Origin: Capitulum mitella
Taxonomy: Eukaryota > Arthropoda > Thecostraca > Pollicipedomorpha > Pollicipedidae
Reading direction: 5' to 3'
Assembly: GCA_030062745.1 (NCBI GenBank)
Contig: CP099845.1
Span: 21,350,556 to 21,414,555 of the forward strand
DNA length: 64,000 bases
Made by a program: the position numbers and the translations under genes. Below, in pieces: positions 25,223 through 39,700 of this stretch (positions are counted from its first letter, which is position 1; the number at the start of each line of letters is the position of its first letter). The notes beneath the pieces are model-generated. The model ran no database searches, was not told the DNA's origin, and saw nothing but the letters and a program-made list of their open reading frames with translations.

Positions 25223-28200
25223 GGTGTCAGGCTGTTAATATCCAGAAACCGTCATCGCCGGACCGGGGCGGGCCGTTCAATGCGATTTTTTCTGCTAGTT
25301 GAAGTTAAAACTCACCCGGACTTTGACCTCGTTCGTAATCATCGAGATCAGTTCTGCGCTTTGTACGTGGACTCTTGTCCACGCAGCAACCAGCCCAACT
25401 GGATATTAACATGACCATCTCATTTCCAGACCTGATATTTTCCATTCCAAGCCCCTGCACCGAACAATGAACACAATCAGGTCGTATTTCACGCCATACT
25501 ACGCAGTCTGCCACCCCAGGGACGCTGTGGGATCATCCAGACATGGTATAAAAGGGATCTCATCACGACCTGATGAGAAATGTGCCGAATACACCCGTCC
25601 AATATTCGTCGCTCAGTCACCCAGCGATTCCCTGGCTCAAGAACCCCAAAAGTACCTGGATCTCAGCTCAAGGAAAAAAGAACTTCAGTTGGGTTTGTGA
25701 ATGTTCAGGAATGAATCTCTGTGCAAAATTACAGTAGAGTGCGTTACATAAGCCATAACCGCATGTCTGGCAAACATGATGTAACATGTAAGACTCCAGA
25801 CTGTGTACGAAGCACTTAGCTTTGTGCTGAAGTAGAGCGCTGGTGCGAGGGAGAGGGACTGGGGGACGCACCCATCAACTTTTGGGGATTTTATTATCAC
25901 CGCGCCCTTGGACATCATGTAGAAATGACTTCCAAAAATCCTGATTGTGTCTCACCCCAACTTTGAACCGATGGATGGCAAGATTTGTGCAAGGCGGAAA
26001 GAATTTATGACACTGAGACTTTTCTAAATTCTAAAAGATTTGCTCTAAATTCAAAAAAAAACTTTGTGATGCTTCTAATCTTGCCTAAGCGAGGCCTTTA
26101 GTTTGGTGATCATAAAGGCCACTTTTGGTCCTATGATGTATGGATTCCTCATTTGACTTTACCTCCCTTGGTAATGAGATAGTAAAATGATGAGCCATGG
26201 TCGGGCTAAATTGCCAGGGCTAAATTGGCCTGAGGTGTGGTGAAAACAGATTCATTTATTTAGTTCAAAACCGCTCGATGCGCACTCACATACATGTTTA
26301 AAGCCGTGATGCCATTTAAGTGTTTTCGAGACAATCGAAGAGATAGTTTAAGAGAATTGGTTGATCGTTTCTTATTATCAGGGGAGAGAAAGAAAAAAAT
26401 TATTAGCGACTGCATGTCGGAGGAGAGGATGCGTTGACGATGGAATTTCGGACAGTCGAGAAGATGTTTTACTTATAACTGAATTCCGCAAACGTCGCAT
26501 TCCGGTTGAAGTGCACGAAATAACATGTGTTGCCAACTGGCGCTTGAGAAGTGTGCCCTGAAACCATTTGATGAATATTCATTAATTTTGTGCCATTCGT
26601 TTGTCGGGCTGTTCCACAATCTGGTGTGCACAATGTCCTGCGTGCCAGCTGCGCATCAGCGTAGTTTTAAATTTCTCAACACCAAATGTCAACGGTCATG
26701 ACACCCTACCACCAGTTGACCCCTGCCATCCAGATTTGACATACCCGTTCTTCACACGTCCACGGAAGTGAGTCTGTCTTAGGCGTTCTTAGGCCTTTTA
26801 GCCAACTGAAACAATCTTAGTCGAGCATCGGGACCTTTGGAACGTCAACAGGGGTCATTCACCTCGACTGACCTTAAATAACCTGTTGGGCTCGACCATT
26901 CATAGCTTTTTAGGCCACTGATTCCGAAAGCCACATGTACAGTCCACGTATTTGAGTTTTCAGGCACTGTAGACTTCATCTGCGGTGATTTTTTTTTGGC
27001 ATTATGTCGTCCCTGGAATGTTGGAATAATTACAAATGGAATGACAACTTTGCCTAGAATCAGATACAAGTCATGATTGAGATACGTGCTGAAAAAATCG
27101 GAAAGTTGACTTCACCATGTCAAATCGCATTAGAATTGACCCTAACGCTTTCGATTTTGATGAAACTTGCTACGCTCATAGAGCCTATTGAAAAATGACC
27201 ACTCTTAAAGTTTTAGGCCTCCGTGACCTGCGAGGTCAGTTACAGGTCATGGAAGGCCACCGATATTGCAGGCATTGCATTATTCGAATGCCTTTAACTC
27301 GGTGATAAGCTGTCACAGAAACGTGCGATTAGCGCCAGTCGAAAGATAAATGTCCCAGATAAGGCAAGCATAACTTGTGCTCAAGGTACTTTTATCAGGG
27401 GTTTCGGATGTGCAATAAAGTAGCTCTGTCACAATTTTATTTATCTTCCAGCATTGGGCGTCGTTGCTATCATATAAAAGGTAAAACACTGCGAACGTAT
27501 GAAACGAGAAAAAAGCAAACAACAATTAAGCATAAGCATGTTTTGAAATTCCACAAGCTTGCAAATTTTGGGGTGTCTAGATCCTCCACTAGGATTGAAT
27601 GTGGTGAATATGTATTGTTCTGCTCACGTTAGCCTCATCTCGTACATGATTTTGAATTACGACTCTACTAATGACGCAGTAACTGAAATTTAGACGCACC
27701 GGCACCATATATTCTTATAATGCTACAGTATAACTTAATCAGTTGAACAGCCCGCTTCTTCATTCATCATGCTGCACGGGAACTGCGAATATGTTGCCTG
27801 GTATCTGTACATTCACAGACTATTTCAGCTTCTGGTGGTACAGAGATTATTTCGCCCAACTTTACTCATCCTCTTGTTCGTGCGAACGGCACTCATAACT
27901 TAATACAGTATCCGACATTTCCATTGTGAATTGTGCAGTGTGCATTGATATTTAAAGGGAACAACTTTCCAGCAGACTGTGAACCGGTGTAGTTTTGTTC
28001 GGTCATTTCTGACGGATGGACCAATGCCCGGTCTTGATATGCAGTTTTTTGTTTCGAAAAGGCATGAGGACAAATAAAGCTGCATATCAAAAACGGATTC
28101 CAATAATCTTCAGAGTGTCATCGGATTATTTTCTTGTTTCTTGAATACCTTAACCTGAGTTGTCGTTGAATTTATAAATAGGACAGCGCGCCATTGTTAC

Positions 28201-28334
28201 GGTTAGCACCATTTGCATCCACATGTTATAATTACGTTTCATACTATGAAACAAACAAGGAAGCAAACCCACTGCACGGCTCCTTTCTTGGGACTGATTG
28301 CACCATACGATTTGTCGCCGGCTGGCCGGTGCGT

Positions 28335-28553
28335 CACTTGACCTTGACCGGTACGTTACCTGGCCTTAGCCGATAGTCACCTGACCTTGGCCGGTGCGTC
28401 ACCTGACCTTGGCCGGTGCGTCACCCGACCTTGGCCGGCGCGCCAGCTGACCTTGGCCAGAGCGTCACCCGACCTTGGCCGGTGCATCAGCTGACCTTGG
28501 CCGGTGCGTCACCTGACCTTGGCCGATAGGTCGCCTGACCTTGGCCGGTGTGT
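28335..28553. repeat. 22-bp minisatellite, 10 copies
   Basis: Unit CACCTGACCTTGGCCGGTGC plus GT. Ten copies, nine of 22 bp and one of 21. Nearly every copy contains TGACCTTGG, whose complement CCAAGGTCA is the FTZ-F1/NR5A-ERR monomer consensus. Confidence 0.95.
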
Positions 28554-31299
28554 CGCCGGGAGCAGTGGCCGGGAGTGGCGGTAGGCAGTGTAGCGGTCCC
28601 CGGAGACGACAGAGGGCCGTGTGGAAAGCCCGCGGCGGAGCAGACCGGCGCAGAACGAATGGTCCTGGAAGACGGGAGCGGCCCCTTGTAAAAAGGCCGG
28701 CGAACAATGCCGACGAGATGCCCGTGGGAATCGCACAACAAAGGCCGGCGGTCGGCACGGCCAGGCGGCTCGGCTGCCGGCACTCGCCGGAGAGACAGAA
28801 GAGAGATGGGGAAAGGAGAGGATGAAGGAAAAGAGATACATGAGGGGGGAAGGGGAAGAGTGGATCGACGGCGAAGTTTTCGGACGAAACGCGGCTTCAT
28901 TTCTCTCGCAAGCCGCTTGGCAACGCCTCGAAAGAGCTGTCGCGTTTCTCGAAGCAGTGTAACAGGATGTACCGCCTTTCGGTCAAACCAGACGTCATGC
29001 ATGTGATGGCTGCATGGCCTGTCGACGTTTTTCATCCCTAATGACTCCCTCACTCCACGCTGTCGCCCACGTACTTCAGGCACAACTTGAGCCGCTTGTG
29101 TTGCAGATAGCTGCGACCGCCTGCGGAGCCTTGGCCTTTACGGAAGTCGCCCGGGATTCGGCTATGTGTGGACTGATGAGGATCCAGCCACACTTTGGAC
29201 TGTCAGGGCTGTTGAAAGTCTGTGCATTTCATGCGCAAATTCCACGACAAAAACGTCGAGTGTAACGGCAAGAAAACATTCAAGCAGAGAGTTCCAACAG
29301 AACCGTAATGTAATCAAGCGTGGTCTCGTGATTATGGATTGTTGCAGCAAAATTAAAGAAAAGTTCTGTGTGTACAGCTACAAGCAAGGTTTTAATCCTT
29401 TGTATCTCAGACACGCATCCAGGAATCAGGCGTGCATTAGTCCACCCAATTCTGGTGGGCGTCTCTTTGTCAGACTTTTTGGAAGGTTTTCTAGTGTTTT
29501 TGATTACGTAGTTCCGCTTTTGCAGAGGATCGGAACGACGCATCTGGATTCTGCGGCGCGGTATTCGAGCTATTTGAAGTTTTTGGCACTTTCACAGTTA
29601 ATGAAACGTCTGCATATAGATGAAAGGTAATCGGGTCATCCACTCTGGAGTTAAAAGCTTCACCCTCTCAGGCTCAGCCCGGCCGCTGTATAAATATCCT
29701 GTGGCGTTATTGAGCGATAGCTGTATGGGGCATTTAGCTCCCGTGAGCATCGGGGCTGGCTGGGTGGAGATTCGGAATATTTTACGATTTACCAGACAGG
29801 CTTAGGGTACTGCCGGGGTTCCATCGCACTTACTCGGCGCCTGGAAGTGTACCCGGATGGCGAAGTGACGTCGAAAGTGCGCTCCGTTGGCGGACCGAAA
29901 TATGGTCAGTAAAACTTCAAAGGCTCCGACCGTAGCAATGCGTTCCGAAATGATCACGCGGTCGCCAATTTCACATCGATTTGCTTGGCGTTTTGGCGGA
30001 ATATTTGTTTTGAGGTGTTGTCGATGTTACGAAGCGAAGAAACTCCCTTGGTAGCCATGGACCTTGGGCCAGAGATGTGTACAGGTAGCCAACAAGAAGA
30101 TTTGGTCTTCCGATGACTTTTGTGCTGTTCGTTTTCATTAATCTATTGGCCTTTGCCGATTTTCCGCTTATTAGGACTGCTGTTATCTCGCTATCAGTTG
30201 GTTGAAAAGTCTGCGTGATTCATCAACCTTGTGAGGACGTTGTCACTGACTTGCCTTTTCTTTATCTTATCTATCGGAGTTCAGATGGTGGAAGGAATTC
30301 TGGTTCTAACAAAACCTTCTGCGTCTTTAGGAGGCTTATTTACAGAAAGAACACAACTTAATTTTCTACGTCTCTAAATTAATCTATAGGAAAAAGCCTT
30401 TATCTGTCTATCCGGCGCTCATGATTCACGTGACAGGAATGACCGCATACATTTAATAAGTACCTGTTGAGTACATGTCTTGGAACCTCTGCGGGAAGCG
30501 TGATCGTCGCCACTTCAGTCATCCCTATCACATTCGAACACCATCCATCCCGCGCATATCCACAAAGAGTAAACACCCTCCGCAACCCGACACGCCGTTC
30601 CGCGCCGCCCGGAGCACCTGGACGCCGTACCCTGCGCTGGGGGAGGGGCACGTCCGTCATCGCGGCCCATTACAGATCCGCTCCCGCGGTGGGGAGGGGG
30701 GGGGGGTGACGCGCCGCGCCGCTCGGCCGCCGGCGGCGGGTAATGAGCCGGCCGGGCGCCGATGTGTCTCGGTGATTATACGGGGGAGACGGCCGCGGCG
30801 CCGGCGATGGTGGCCGGCACGTCAGCCGGTCTCAGCGGCAGCCCCGCGCAGGGCGCCGCCGCTCTGGTGGGGGCCGAGATTTTCCGCCGCCGGGCGGGGG
30901 GGGGAGGAGGCTGGTGCGGCCGTATGCGTGGCGAGGAGGCAGATTCTTCTTAATGTGCAGGGGTGGCTCGAGGAGCTTCAGAGCTTGGATGAATGCGTTA
31001 AAAACACGCGCTGAAAGAGGAATCGTCAAACCGACTTCTTTATATCAAAGAAGTCTGTGGCCAAAAGTATAGATAAATCTTACTGAGCTTAATCTTAGCT
31101 CTGAGATCATAAGGTAAAACGTCTCGACATAATATGTCTCGATTTGATGTGGCATTTTGAAAGCGCCGCAACTGATATGTTTTTTGCTGCCAGACGTTAT
31201 TTTTGCATCGTTTGTTTCATGGAGAAGAATATTTCCGCCTGACTTCGTTGCTGATCACGCATTGACAATGGAAAACGTTCATGGCCCCAGGAAAACTTG

Positions 31300-31301
<2 letters not shown>

Positions 31302-31382
<81 letters not shown>
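31302..31382. repeat. (TA)n microsatellite, about 40 units
   Basis: Uninterrupted AT/TA alternation for about 81 bp immediately left of a foldback element. True length may vary between individuals or be compressed in assembly. Confidence 0.98.
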
Positions 31383-31385
<3 letters not shown>

Positions 31386-31390
31386 GCTTT

Positions 31391-31573
31391 CGGGACGTTA
31401 AAACCTCTACAGCCGCCCTAGTCATTTGTTATCGGTCACGATCCTGCCTAGCAAACTGTTAATGTACAAAGGAACCCATTTAAATAGCCAGCTCTTTACG
31501 ACAGCTAGCTAGGTAGGCAGGATCGTAACCGATAACAAATGAACAGGGTGGCTGTAGAGGTTCTGATGTCCTG
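31391..31573. mobile_element. Foldback / MITE-like inverted repeat
   Basis: Left arm 31,391-31,453 and right arm 31,505-31,573 are imperfect reverse complements over about 60 bp (AACCTCTACAGCC, CATTTGTTATCGGT and CGATCCTGCCTA blocks), separated by about 50 bp. The element follows a long TA repeat. No coding capacity. Confidence 0.75.
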
Positions 31574-34500
31574 GAAATGGTGTATGAAAATGTGTCATAT
31601 GTCATACGATGTGATATTATTTTTCTTGTAAGCGACATGTGCTAATTTTGACTACTGTTGCATACCACACATGCAAAATAATTTGTCAGCTTTCTGTTGA
31701 TAATGAACTTGGATTAGTTCGAAACGTCGACCAATAAACGAGTAGCTTTAGAAATGTTTCACATAAGCATACTGATAACGACAAACAAATAATACGAAAT
31801 CTTGAACAAACAAAAAGTGACCAGTTCTCAATTTGCCGTCGTGTTTAGCAAGCAATATATTTTAAAATGAGATCGCCATCAACCCATCGTATTTTTAACT
31901 AATTTTCTTTTACCGATAGTCCGTTGCATATAGAAACATAAAAGTATAGAAGTTATGGTTTCTATGTCTATATGAAAGTAACATCAAGACTATTTAAAAA
32001 GCCAGCTATAAAAAGAGCAAATCTGTTTAACCGGTCTAGTTTCTTTTCACGCAGTTATGCATGCATTTCTTTTTGTCGCTGTCTACTTTCATCAGTTCTC
32101 GCCCCTCGTTTTTCAGTTAGACCTTAGTTTATCGGAACGACTGGTGAAAACAGCTACAAACAACCCCTGAGAACCACGGACAGTAAAAATACATGCGTAG
32201 TCGGAGAAGGCTCGGCGTCAGCTTATGCAGAACTCTGCAGGAAACGCCGAGAGAAAAACAGATCCGCTGGGGATAGTCGCTGGAGAGATGAAAAAGGAGT
32301 GTGAAACGCGTTGACTTGAAAATAGCCAAGTATTTAAACCCATGCATTTTAGTAAACTGGCTTTAAGGCGTTCAGCGATACAAAGGCTGTCCTAAATACC
32401 TGGCTTTGCCGCCGTCTTTTGCTGCATTGCGACGTTAAACGTAGAAAAATAAAAAAAAGATGCTGACTTTGGCGCAACAACATCGCGCAACTTTCAGTCA
32501 CCCGAATTGGTCGCAATGACCAATGATCCCATGAGCTCCAACCAACGCAAAGTCAAACTAAATCTTCATATTCTGCATCAACGACGCTCTGATGTATTTC
32601 AGTTTTGTGGTTGCAAGAACCTGTAGCTTAATATATGTTTGTGAATGGCAATATGAGCTCTCCTTAGGCTCAGGAGGCCTCCGAGTGAAAGGAATCTCCT
32701 TCACGGAAGCAAACTTTGCAAGCCATAGAATAAACGACGACCAAAGTTCTGATCTTACGACCGACAAATTGTTCCTTTAGGACCGAACATCACTTGCGCT
32801 TCGCAAGCCCTGGGAAAAGCCATCCAACGGCCAGGTGTCTAGACGAAACCGTTTGAGTCAGTCTGACATATTGACCAGCACAAAGCTGGTCTGGCTGTTG
32901 ACAGGAACATCTTTGTTTTGTTTATGCTGAGGAAGCGTTTTTAAACATGCCGGCACATTCAAGTTTGTTTTCGTGCGTACATTTACTGTGCGAGCAAATC
33001 TGAAGTAAGCTGACTTTTCGGCGACGTACTGGGAAGAGAAAGCAAGCAATGCGTCGGCCGCGGACGGGCCGGCTAAATTGGCCGTGCCGGCAGTGGCAGT
33101 CGGTAAACAGCCAGATGAAGCGCAGGCGGCGGTGGCGGGCCGGCCGGGGGGGGGGGGCGGGCCCAAACTGCCCGGCTGGCCGCGCTCGGTAAAATCCGGC
33201 GCCAGCTCATAAAGCGGCCCGGTAAACAGTTCTGAGGCCGGGGGACCCGGACGGGGCAGCCTGTCGTGGGACACCAGCGCGGGGGAGGCGGCTGGCTGGT
33301 CTCGCGTGAGACTTGTCGGTGGGGACGGAAACAGGGGGATCTGGTTTCTAAGGGCGGAGATACTGAGGTGAAGGAGAGCTTATCAGGGCGGGTCGAAAGG
33401 CAGGCGTTGCTGTTGAGTCATTCTGCGTTGCGGAGCAATGTTGGTTCTTTGGAAGCTTTGACGTGTTTGTTACTCTGATTGACGAGGATTGGAAGGAAAC
33501 GAACTTATTATGCTGCGGCAAAATAAGCCGTCTCCGTGGAAATAAATGAGGCTGCTCTCTGGTGTGTTTCTTATATCCGGTCGCGTCAACATCTTTGAGT
33601 GTTTTTTCCTTGTTTGTTGGGTTGCTGACTATGTCAGTTTCACAAAAGTTTTCTGCGCGACAGACATAAAATATTTCGAATCACATTTTTATATTTCTAT
33701 TGGTCAGTTATTCATGTATTCGATGTCGTCTGGGGAATCTTCCGTGCACATTACAGAAAAGCCGTAATACGTGTGGTATTCCGCAGTCAGCAGACATCAT
33801 GAGCAAGTTGTCGATGATCCTATAATGTACGACTGGTCATGGCTATGACCGTTGTCGTGTTGAAGCGTGGAATACCTAGGATTAAGATTCAGTTTTTCAT
33901 GTTGATATTCCGAAGGCGGGCTACCTCTACCTCTACGTTATTCATTGTTCTCTGCATCTCCGATATACAGCCGACAGCCTGAGTAGAGGACTCTGGAACA
34001 AGAACACCAGCTCATTCCAGGGTTAGACCAGGGTTATAAATTCTAATAATGTTAATAATGCGAGGGATTTTCAATTAGTGATAATGATAAAATCTTGTAA
34101 CATTACTGCAGGGCGTACAGACTGGAGCATATCACGGACGATTGTTCTCAGTCCGACCCAATCCATATACATTTTACTATATCCATTTCCGAATGGAAAT
34201 CCTATCAAAGACAATCAATCCGTATCTGATCTGTTCAGCAAAATTGCTGATTTCGAAAACTTCATATTTCTGTGAATTAAGCACAAAATAATTTAAGCCA
34301 TGATATGCAATTTTCTGGTAAAAATACAATTTTGGACCTTTTGCTGTTCATGTTTTAATACAGAAGTAACGCAACTTTCATGACAGGCACAGCTTTTAGA
34401 GGAAACTACAAGTATTAGAATTTGGCAGAGGTTTGCGAATAAAAAGACATATTCACAAAGTTTTCATTACCTTTCTTATCCATATCTTCAAACGAATAGA

Positions 34501-36469
34501 GCACTGGCACATGTTATATGAATTTAGCAGCCTGACTAGACACAAAAACCATGGTACGTTTTCCCTGAAGCATACTCAGGATGGGACCGTACAAGCTGCA
34601 CACTTCGCAGTCAAAATGAGTCCAGATCATCACACTGCAGCATTAATGTATTATCAGATTTCTGATAGAACTTGTCGGATTGCAGATTTTTCTCTCCATG
34701 GTATTGCAGTTGGCTACCTTTTTGGAATCTCGTTGGTGATTGGGTGCATACCATGTGCCACATTCTTCTTCTGCAGTTGTGAAATTCTGGCAAGTTACAA
34801 CTATTGAAAACCGCACCTAGAGTTACAAAATTTTTGTTGCTTCATGGCAATATGCTCCAATTTTTATATCTGTAAGACAAGTTTTGAGACAGTTTTTTTA
34901 GTTCAAAAGTAATCCATATCCGACTCGCCTCCGAAATTTGTCCAAAAAATCTATCCAATCCGGCCCGTTATCCAGTCCAAATGGATATCCGTACGAACAT
35001 CTGGTCCGTGATATGTTCCAATGCAGACATCACTTGCTTGCATGATAAGACATGATTCAGCCAAGGGTTGACTGAGATAAAGGCCACGATCCATGGGGCT
35101 GGGCAGCGAGGAAGAGCCGAGACGTCTGTGAACGTGCGTGATGTCAGCTTCTGACCAAGCAAACTAAGCTCCATGCGACTTTGTATCAACTTACCGGACA
35201 GCACAGAAACACTTTAAGGCACCTGCTTTCCATAGAAACATTTAGATGATACTGTTAAATGAGGTTAGCTACCAGAGGGCTTTGCCCTGAGAATACTTCT
35301 AGGAGCTGAACATTGTGGATGTGGGACCTCACGGTGGTACGTGGTAGACTGCCCCGCATGGCTTCCGGTTCGCCGGAACAGTATACCAGGCCAGGCGCTT
35401 TGGGCCGTCGCTGCCGTATGCCGCGAGGACTCCTCGGAGTCATCGTGAATTCAAGGCGGCACTATTAACCAAGGCAGAATTTCTCACCGCCATAAATTGC
35501 CTGTCAGAAAAATTTACGAGCTGTTTGCGTCTCAGGAGGATTGTGTATGCGTAACACCTAGGCGCAGAAGTCTGTATGCTTGGCAACCTGGCAGCACCAT
35601 AAGATGACGATGGAGTACGCCTGGAGACCACACAATTGGTGCGACCTCGACGCTTCGCACATCTTTTCACGCACGCCTGTCAGCATCATTTAATGTCGAA
35701 GGGATGCCTGAATTCGGATACCAAACGAGATGCAGTTTTCAATACGCAGTTAGTGTCTTAACAAAGCAAAAAATAGTCTTTATAGGCTCCCGGACCTTGC
35801 TCATGATCACGAAAATAAATAACGTTCTTCATGCCGGTAGGAGCTTGGGTTTACACACAAAATGTGCATAAAGTAACATGGACTCAACGTTTCAGATAAG
35901 AGGATATGGCGACATTCATGCATTTATTAACGCGACAAGATCTGGGGAAGACCCAGACCTTAAGGTCCTCCCCAGTGGTCTTGCCCACCGCCGATGCTTG
36001 TCAGCTCCGGCAGCAGGTTACCGCAGAGTCCGAATTTCGAACAGTGGTGTGATAAAGCGATCGGGCACCTTTAACTGCGCGATACGCCCTCTTCGTGACA
36101 GGCTGGCCTCATCTTTCCGTGGTGGTTACCTCGGAGGCTGGGCCTCGGCCCATTGGATAATTTTCGAATCTCCTGCGAGAACTTCGCTAATGAAAAGTTG
36201 CACGGCCTTTGCACACGCATTTTGGGTTGGACCTCGAAGCATTTTGACAGCAAGGCATACTGCCGGTGCTGTTTAAAATTCTGCCACGTGCTTAACCACG
36301 AGTTCATTGCCAGATCCACAAGGTCGGTGTCATGTAGCCATTTTCTGAGCTGTCCTCCATTGGATTTCCTCGGTAGTAGTTTTGAGCGTCACTATATGCA
36401 AAACGCATTATGCACCTGAAACTTGGTAATAGAAAGTTTTTTATTCTTACAAATTGAGGCCGAACGCTC

Positions 36470-36775
36470 TGAAGTGGGTGGTTCTGGGATCATACTCCAT
36501 GCTAAGCCTAGCTTGTTATCGGGCCCTGACCCCGCCAACCAAATTTTACCAAATATGGGGTAATTTTGCCCCAGGCGCCAAACCGGACGGCGCTGAAGGA
36601 TCTTTATTGTGCCATCCAACTCCACGACGCGACCATCCCGCATCTATCAGCCCTTTCGGTCTGGGGCCAAATACAGGTGCCTGTTCTGGGACTCGAGTCC
36701 TGGATCCGCCACGCACCGGACTCTGTTGTCCGGCTTCTTATCCATCAGGCCACGACGTTGACTAAGTTAATGAAG
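36470..36775 (-). mobile_element. tRNA-derived SINE, copy 2 (best preserved)
   Basis: On the minus strand the 5' head reads TGGCCTGATGGATAAG (A-box-like), then a perfect anticodon-arm-like hairpin CCGGAC-aacaga-GTCCGG, then GGACTCGAGTCCC (B-box-like), spaced as in a tRNA. The body continues with GATCCTTCAGCGCCGTCCGG and GCGCCTGGGGC, shared with the copies at 22.8 and 41.7 kb. Confidence 0.7.
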
Positions 36776-39099
36776 TCCTAAGCTGTCGTCCATCCATACC
36801 TCAAAATAATCCCTCAAAATTGTTGTCACAAAAAATGCAAATAAAATTGGACTTTGACGATATGTTGTATCTATATGTGTTACGAGTACCAATTTTGATA
36901 GATGCCCAACGCAACAATTCACTTATCCGACATTCGATACCATTGCTGTCACGCTAAATTATCACAAATCCTCCAGAAATGTTTTAATATATTTGCCCCA
37001 GACACGGCAACGGCCACAACGTTGATTTTAAAACTGTCGTCCATTTTCATCCACATCGGCGCGGACTTTAAAGTGGGTTCTACTACTTCCAACATAGCAT
37101 TAGCTGGAAGTTAGCAACTGCACTTAACGAATGGGTCTTGAGTTCCCAAAGGCTTACAAAGCAGCAGAAGTCTTTTAAGTCTACAAGGCTGCTGCTTCGG
37201 TGAGGTGCCGTGATTTAGGCAGCTGAACCACGAAATATTGACTGCGGTTGAGATGACCATGTACATTCCCTGACTAAATAATTAGTCACTCATTATTATT
37301 GCATCATTCGCAAACATCATTATGGTACATGTCGTTGTATTATTGGACTAGGACAAAGGTGTCGGTGTTTACTATAGCAGTGCGATGCCTGGTATTCTTA
37401 CTTGTTCTACTGAAAAACGTTGTCCTGATAGGTCTGGACGCTTTCGCCGTCATCATATGGTAGAATCAAAGCTAGAACGGCTTCTCGTTGATCTAAACCC
37501 TGGCTCGTATAGGGGTTTCTGTATAACGCGAACGTAAGGGGGGGTGGAGGTATAGCCCTTCAGGCCGTTTTTACAACATGCGTCCTAGACCGTGGCAAAA
37601 AAAAACACAGTGTGTTCCGCGTAACAGGAGCTCACGACTGGAATTCCGTTTTAAGGTCCCAGGTCACCGGGTGACTTCAGCATTGGGTTGGAGGTCAAAA
37701 ATTGGCCGAAAGTGGTTCTTTTTCGAGTTGAAGCACAAACGATCGTCAAAGAATAAATGGTGTTTAACATGAAGGGAACATCATAGCATTTCCCAATCAA
37801 TTGTGATATATCATATACTATAGTATTTTCCAGCCAATCAGTTATCCATCTGTACCCCACATGATTGCACGTTACCTATGGGGTCCGATCCAGGTCATGC
37901 TAGTTCGGTCCATGTCCAGCGGGGTTGTCGGCCTAACTGCGTTCTCGGAGCTGCGGAAGTGTTTTTTTTTTGTAGATAACAATAGATTCTGAACTCAGAT
38001 GTGGCATCCGAAATAATAAACACTATTGTCGAATGATATCTTAAGATCCTCTTAGGTCATCCAAGATCATGTTAGGCTATGCAAGGTGATCTCAAGCCAG
38101 TGACCTAGAATGGTCTCGGATTATTTAAAAACCATGACTTAGATGTATTAAAGCATTTTTTGTCGACATCCATCAAAAAACCTAATTGTAGGCATGTCCT
38201 AACGTGTAGGCTCATCACCCCAAAGCCGGCGCCTCTCCGCCGGTCGGAGCAAAAGTCAGGCCTGTGCTGCATTCCGCCCTCGCTTCCATGAAATAAACAG
38301 TAAATTGAGTCAATTATATCATCTGACTCCTTACAGAGCAAGAAATCTTAATATGTAGATTGTTTTGCGATACCTATTTTCCGTCGCCTTTCCATTCATA
38401 AAAAGTAACGGGTTCCCTCGATTGATATGAGTCTTATTGCGTCGGTGCATTCGTGCCGTCTTACATTGATGCAAAAATAGGACTGATGTCAACCGGCCAC
38501 GTCGGTGCGCGAAAATGACTCACATGGTTCCCGTTATTACGTCATAACTCACTACCATGGCAACGTAGACTTAAAATTTCTGCACCATAAGATGCAGAAA
38601 GGATGTCCCAGAGGGCACATCAGGTTTAAGCTGGATCAGCCAAACAGTAGGGATGTTATCCTTGGAAAACCCTAGGTGACGGGGGTTGCAGCAACCCTCT
38701 ATACTGGCGATGGCTAAGACTGTTTGTTCCATACTGAGGTCCATTGAAGCATAATGTTTTGGAGGGATGGATCATGAGATGAATTTAGCGCGTTTCTCAA
38801 GCTTTCATGCGCCACTCCTGCGTAATTTCTTTTCTCAATTTGTCCCAGCCTAGTTCGTTTACCTCGAGTCCGTCTCAGTTGCAGTTATTCAGACATCAAA
38901 TATCAGAGTTGCGCAACCAGTCATGAGGTTCTGTCACAAAACGGGCCAAGGATGACGTAACAGGCCTGTCTCACCGGCCGAATGACTACTGATTTCCCTT
39001 GAAGCTTGGACAAGACATAGGAACGGCAGAACGCGGTACTGTCTCGCACCGTTTCGCCAGTACCTCTCACCCAGATTTCGTTCCAGTCACCTTCACGCT

Positions 39100-39169
39100 C
39101 TGCTCTCTGTCCGTCTGTCTGTCCGTCCGTCTCTCTCTCTCCCTCTCTCTCTCTCTTTCTCTCTCCTGT
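39100..39169. repeat. CT-rich microsatellite
   Basis: CTGTCCGT units grading into (CT)n with few interruptions. Confidence 0.92.
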
Positions 39170-39564
39170 CCTACTAACGGAGAGAGGAGAGGGGTCCAGT
39201 GTCGATTTCCGCCACCCCACCCCGCCCCTCCCCCACAGGGAAGACACGTTTGCGCCGACACCGACGATAAATCCTGTCGCCAGCCTCGGTGCCAAACGCC
39301 GAGTGACGGCGCAGATCGAACACCCCGGATGACCCGGTGGGGCTCCCCCCCCCGACGGGGTGTATCCTCGATAGCGTGAGACAAAGGGCTGCCCTGCCTC
39401 CGGACGTAGCGGCCATCAGCCGAGTCACGTGGCGTGCTGACGCGGCGGCTGCCGCGCACGAGCCAACGTGTCGCCTGCAGACGCGGTGAGCGGGCCAACG
39501 CTCGCGGAGGGTTCGTCCTGCCATGCCGCCTGAAACGTTGCCAGCCGGACGAAAGCAAACACGG

Positions 39565-39700
39565 GACAATCGGCAGAGTTCGCAACGAGGGGGCGTGACG
39601 AGATCGCTGGTTTGATTCCGGCTCGGGAGAGAAATCGGAGCTGGGAGTTGGATTGAGGATGACTGAATGGGGACTGCATGGATTTATCAAGCTGACAAAT
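39565..39700 (+). mobile_element. Possible SINE fragment
   Basis: A good B-box-like GGTTTGATTCC at 39,609-39,619 is preceded 39 bp upstream by a weak A-box-like TCGGCAGAGTT. No cloverleaf is evident. Low certainty. Confidence 0.35.

Larger units (their letters stand above)
23036..31300. other. Intergenic, no gene seen
   Basis: Mostly AT-rich, with GC islands at about 23.33-23.47, 28.55-28.8 and 30.58-30.95 kb. Scattered GGTCA half-sites near 27.2 kb. No domain-bearing frame. Confidence 0.55.

Noticed and set aside
28335-28553. CRISPR-like spaced repeats
   Set aside because: Direct tandem units without unique spacers in a eukaryotic context; a minisatellite. The same holds for the 24-, 30-, 45- and 80-bp arrays.
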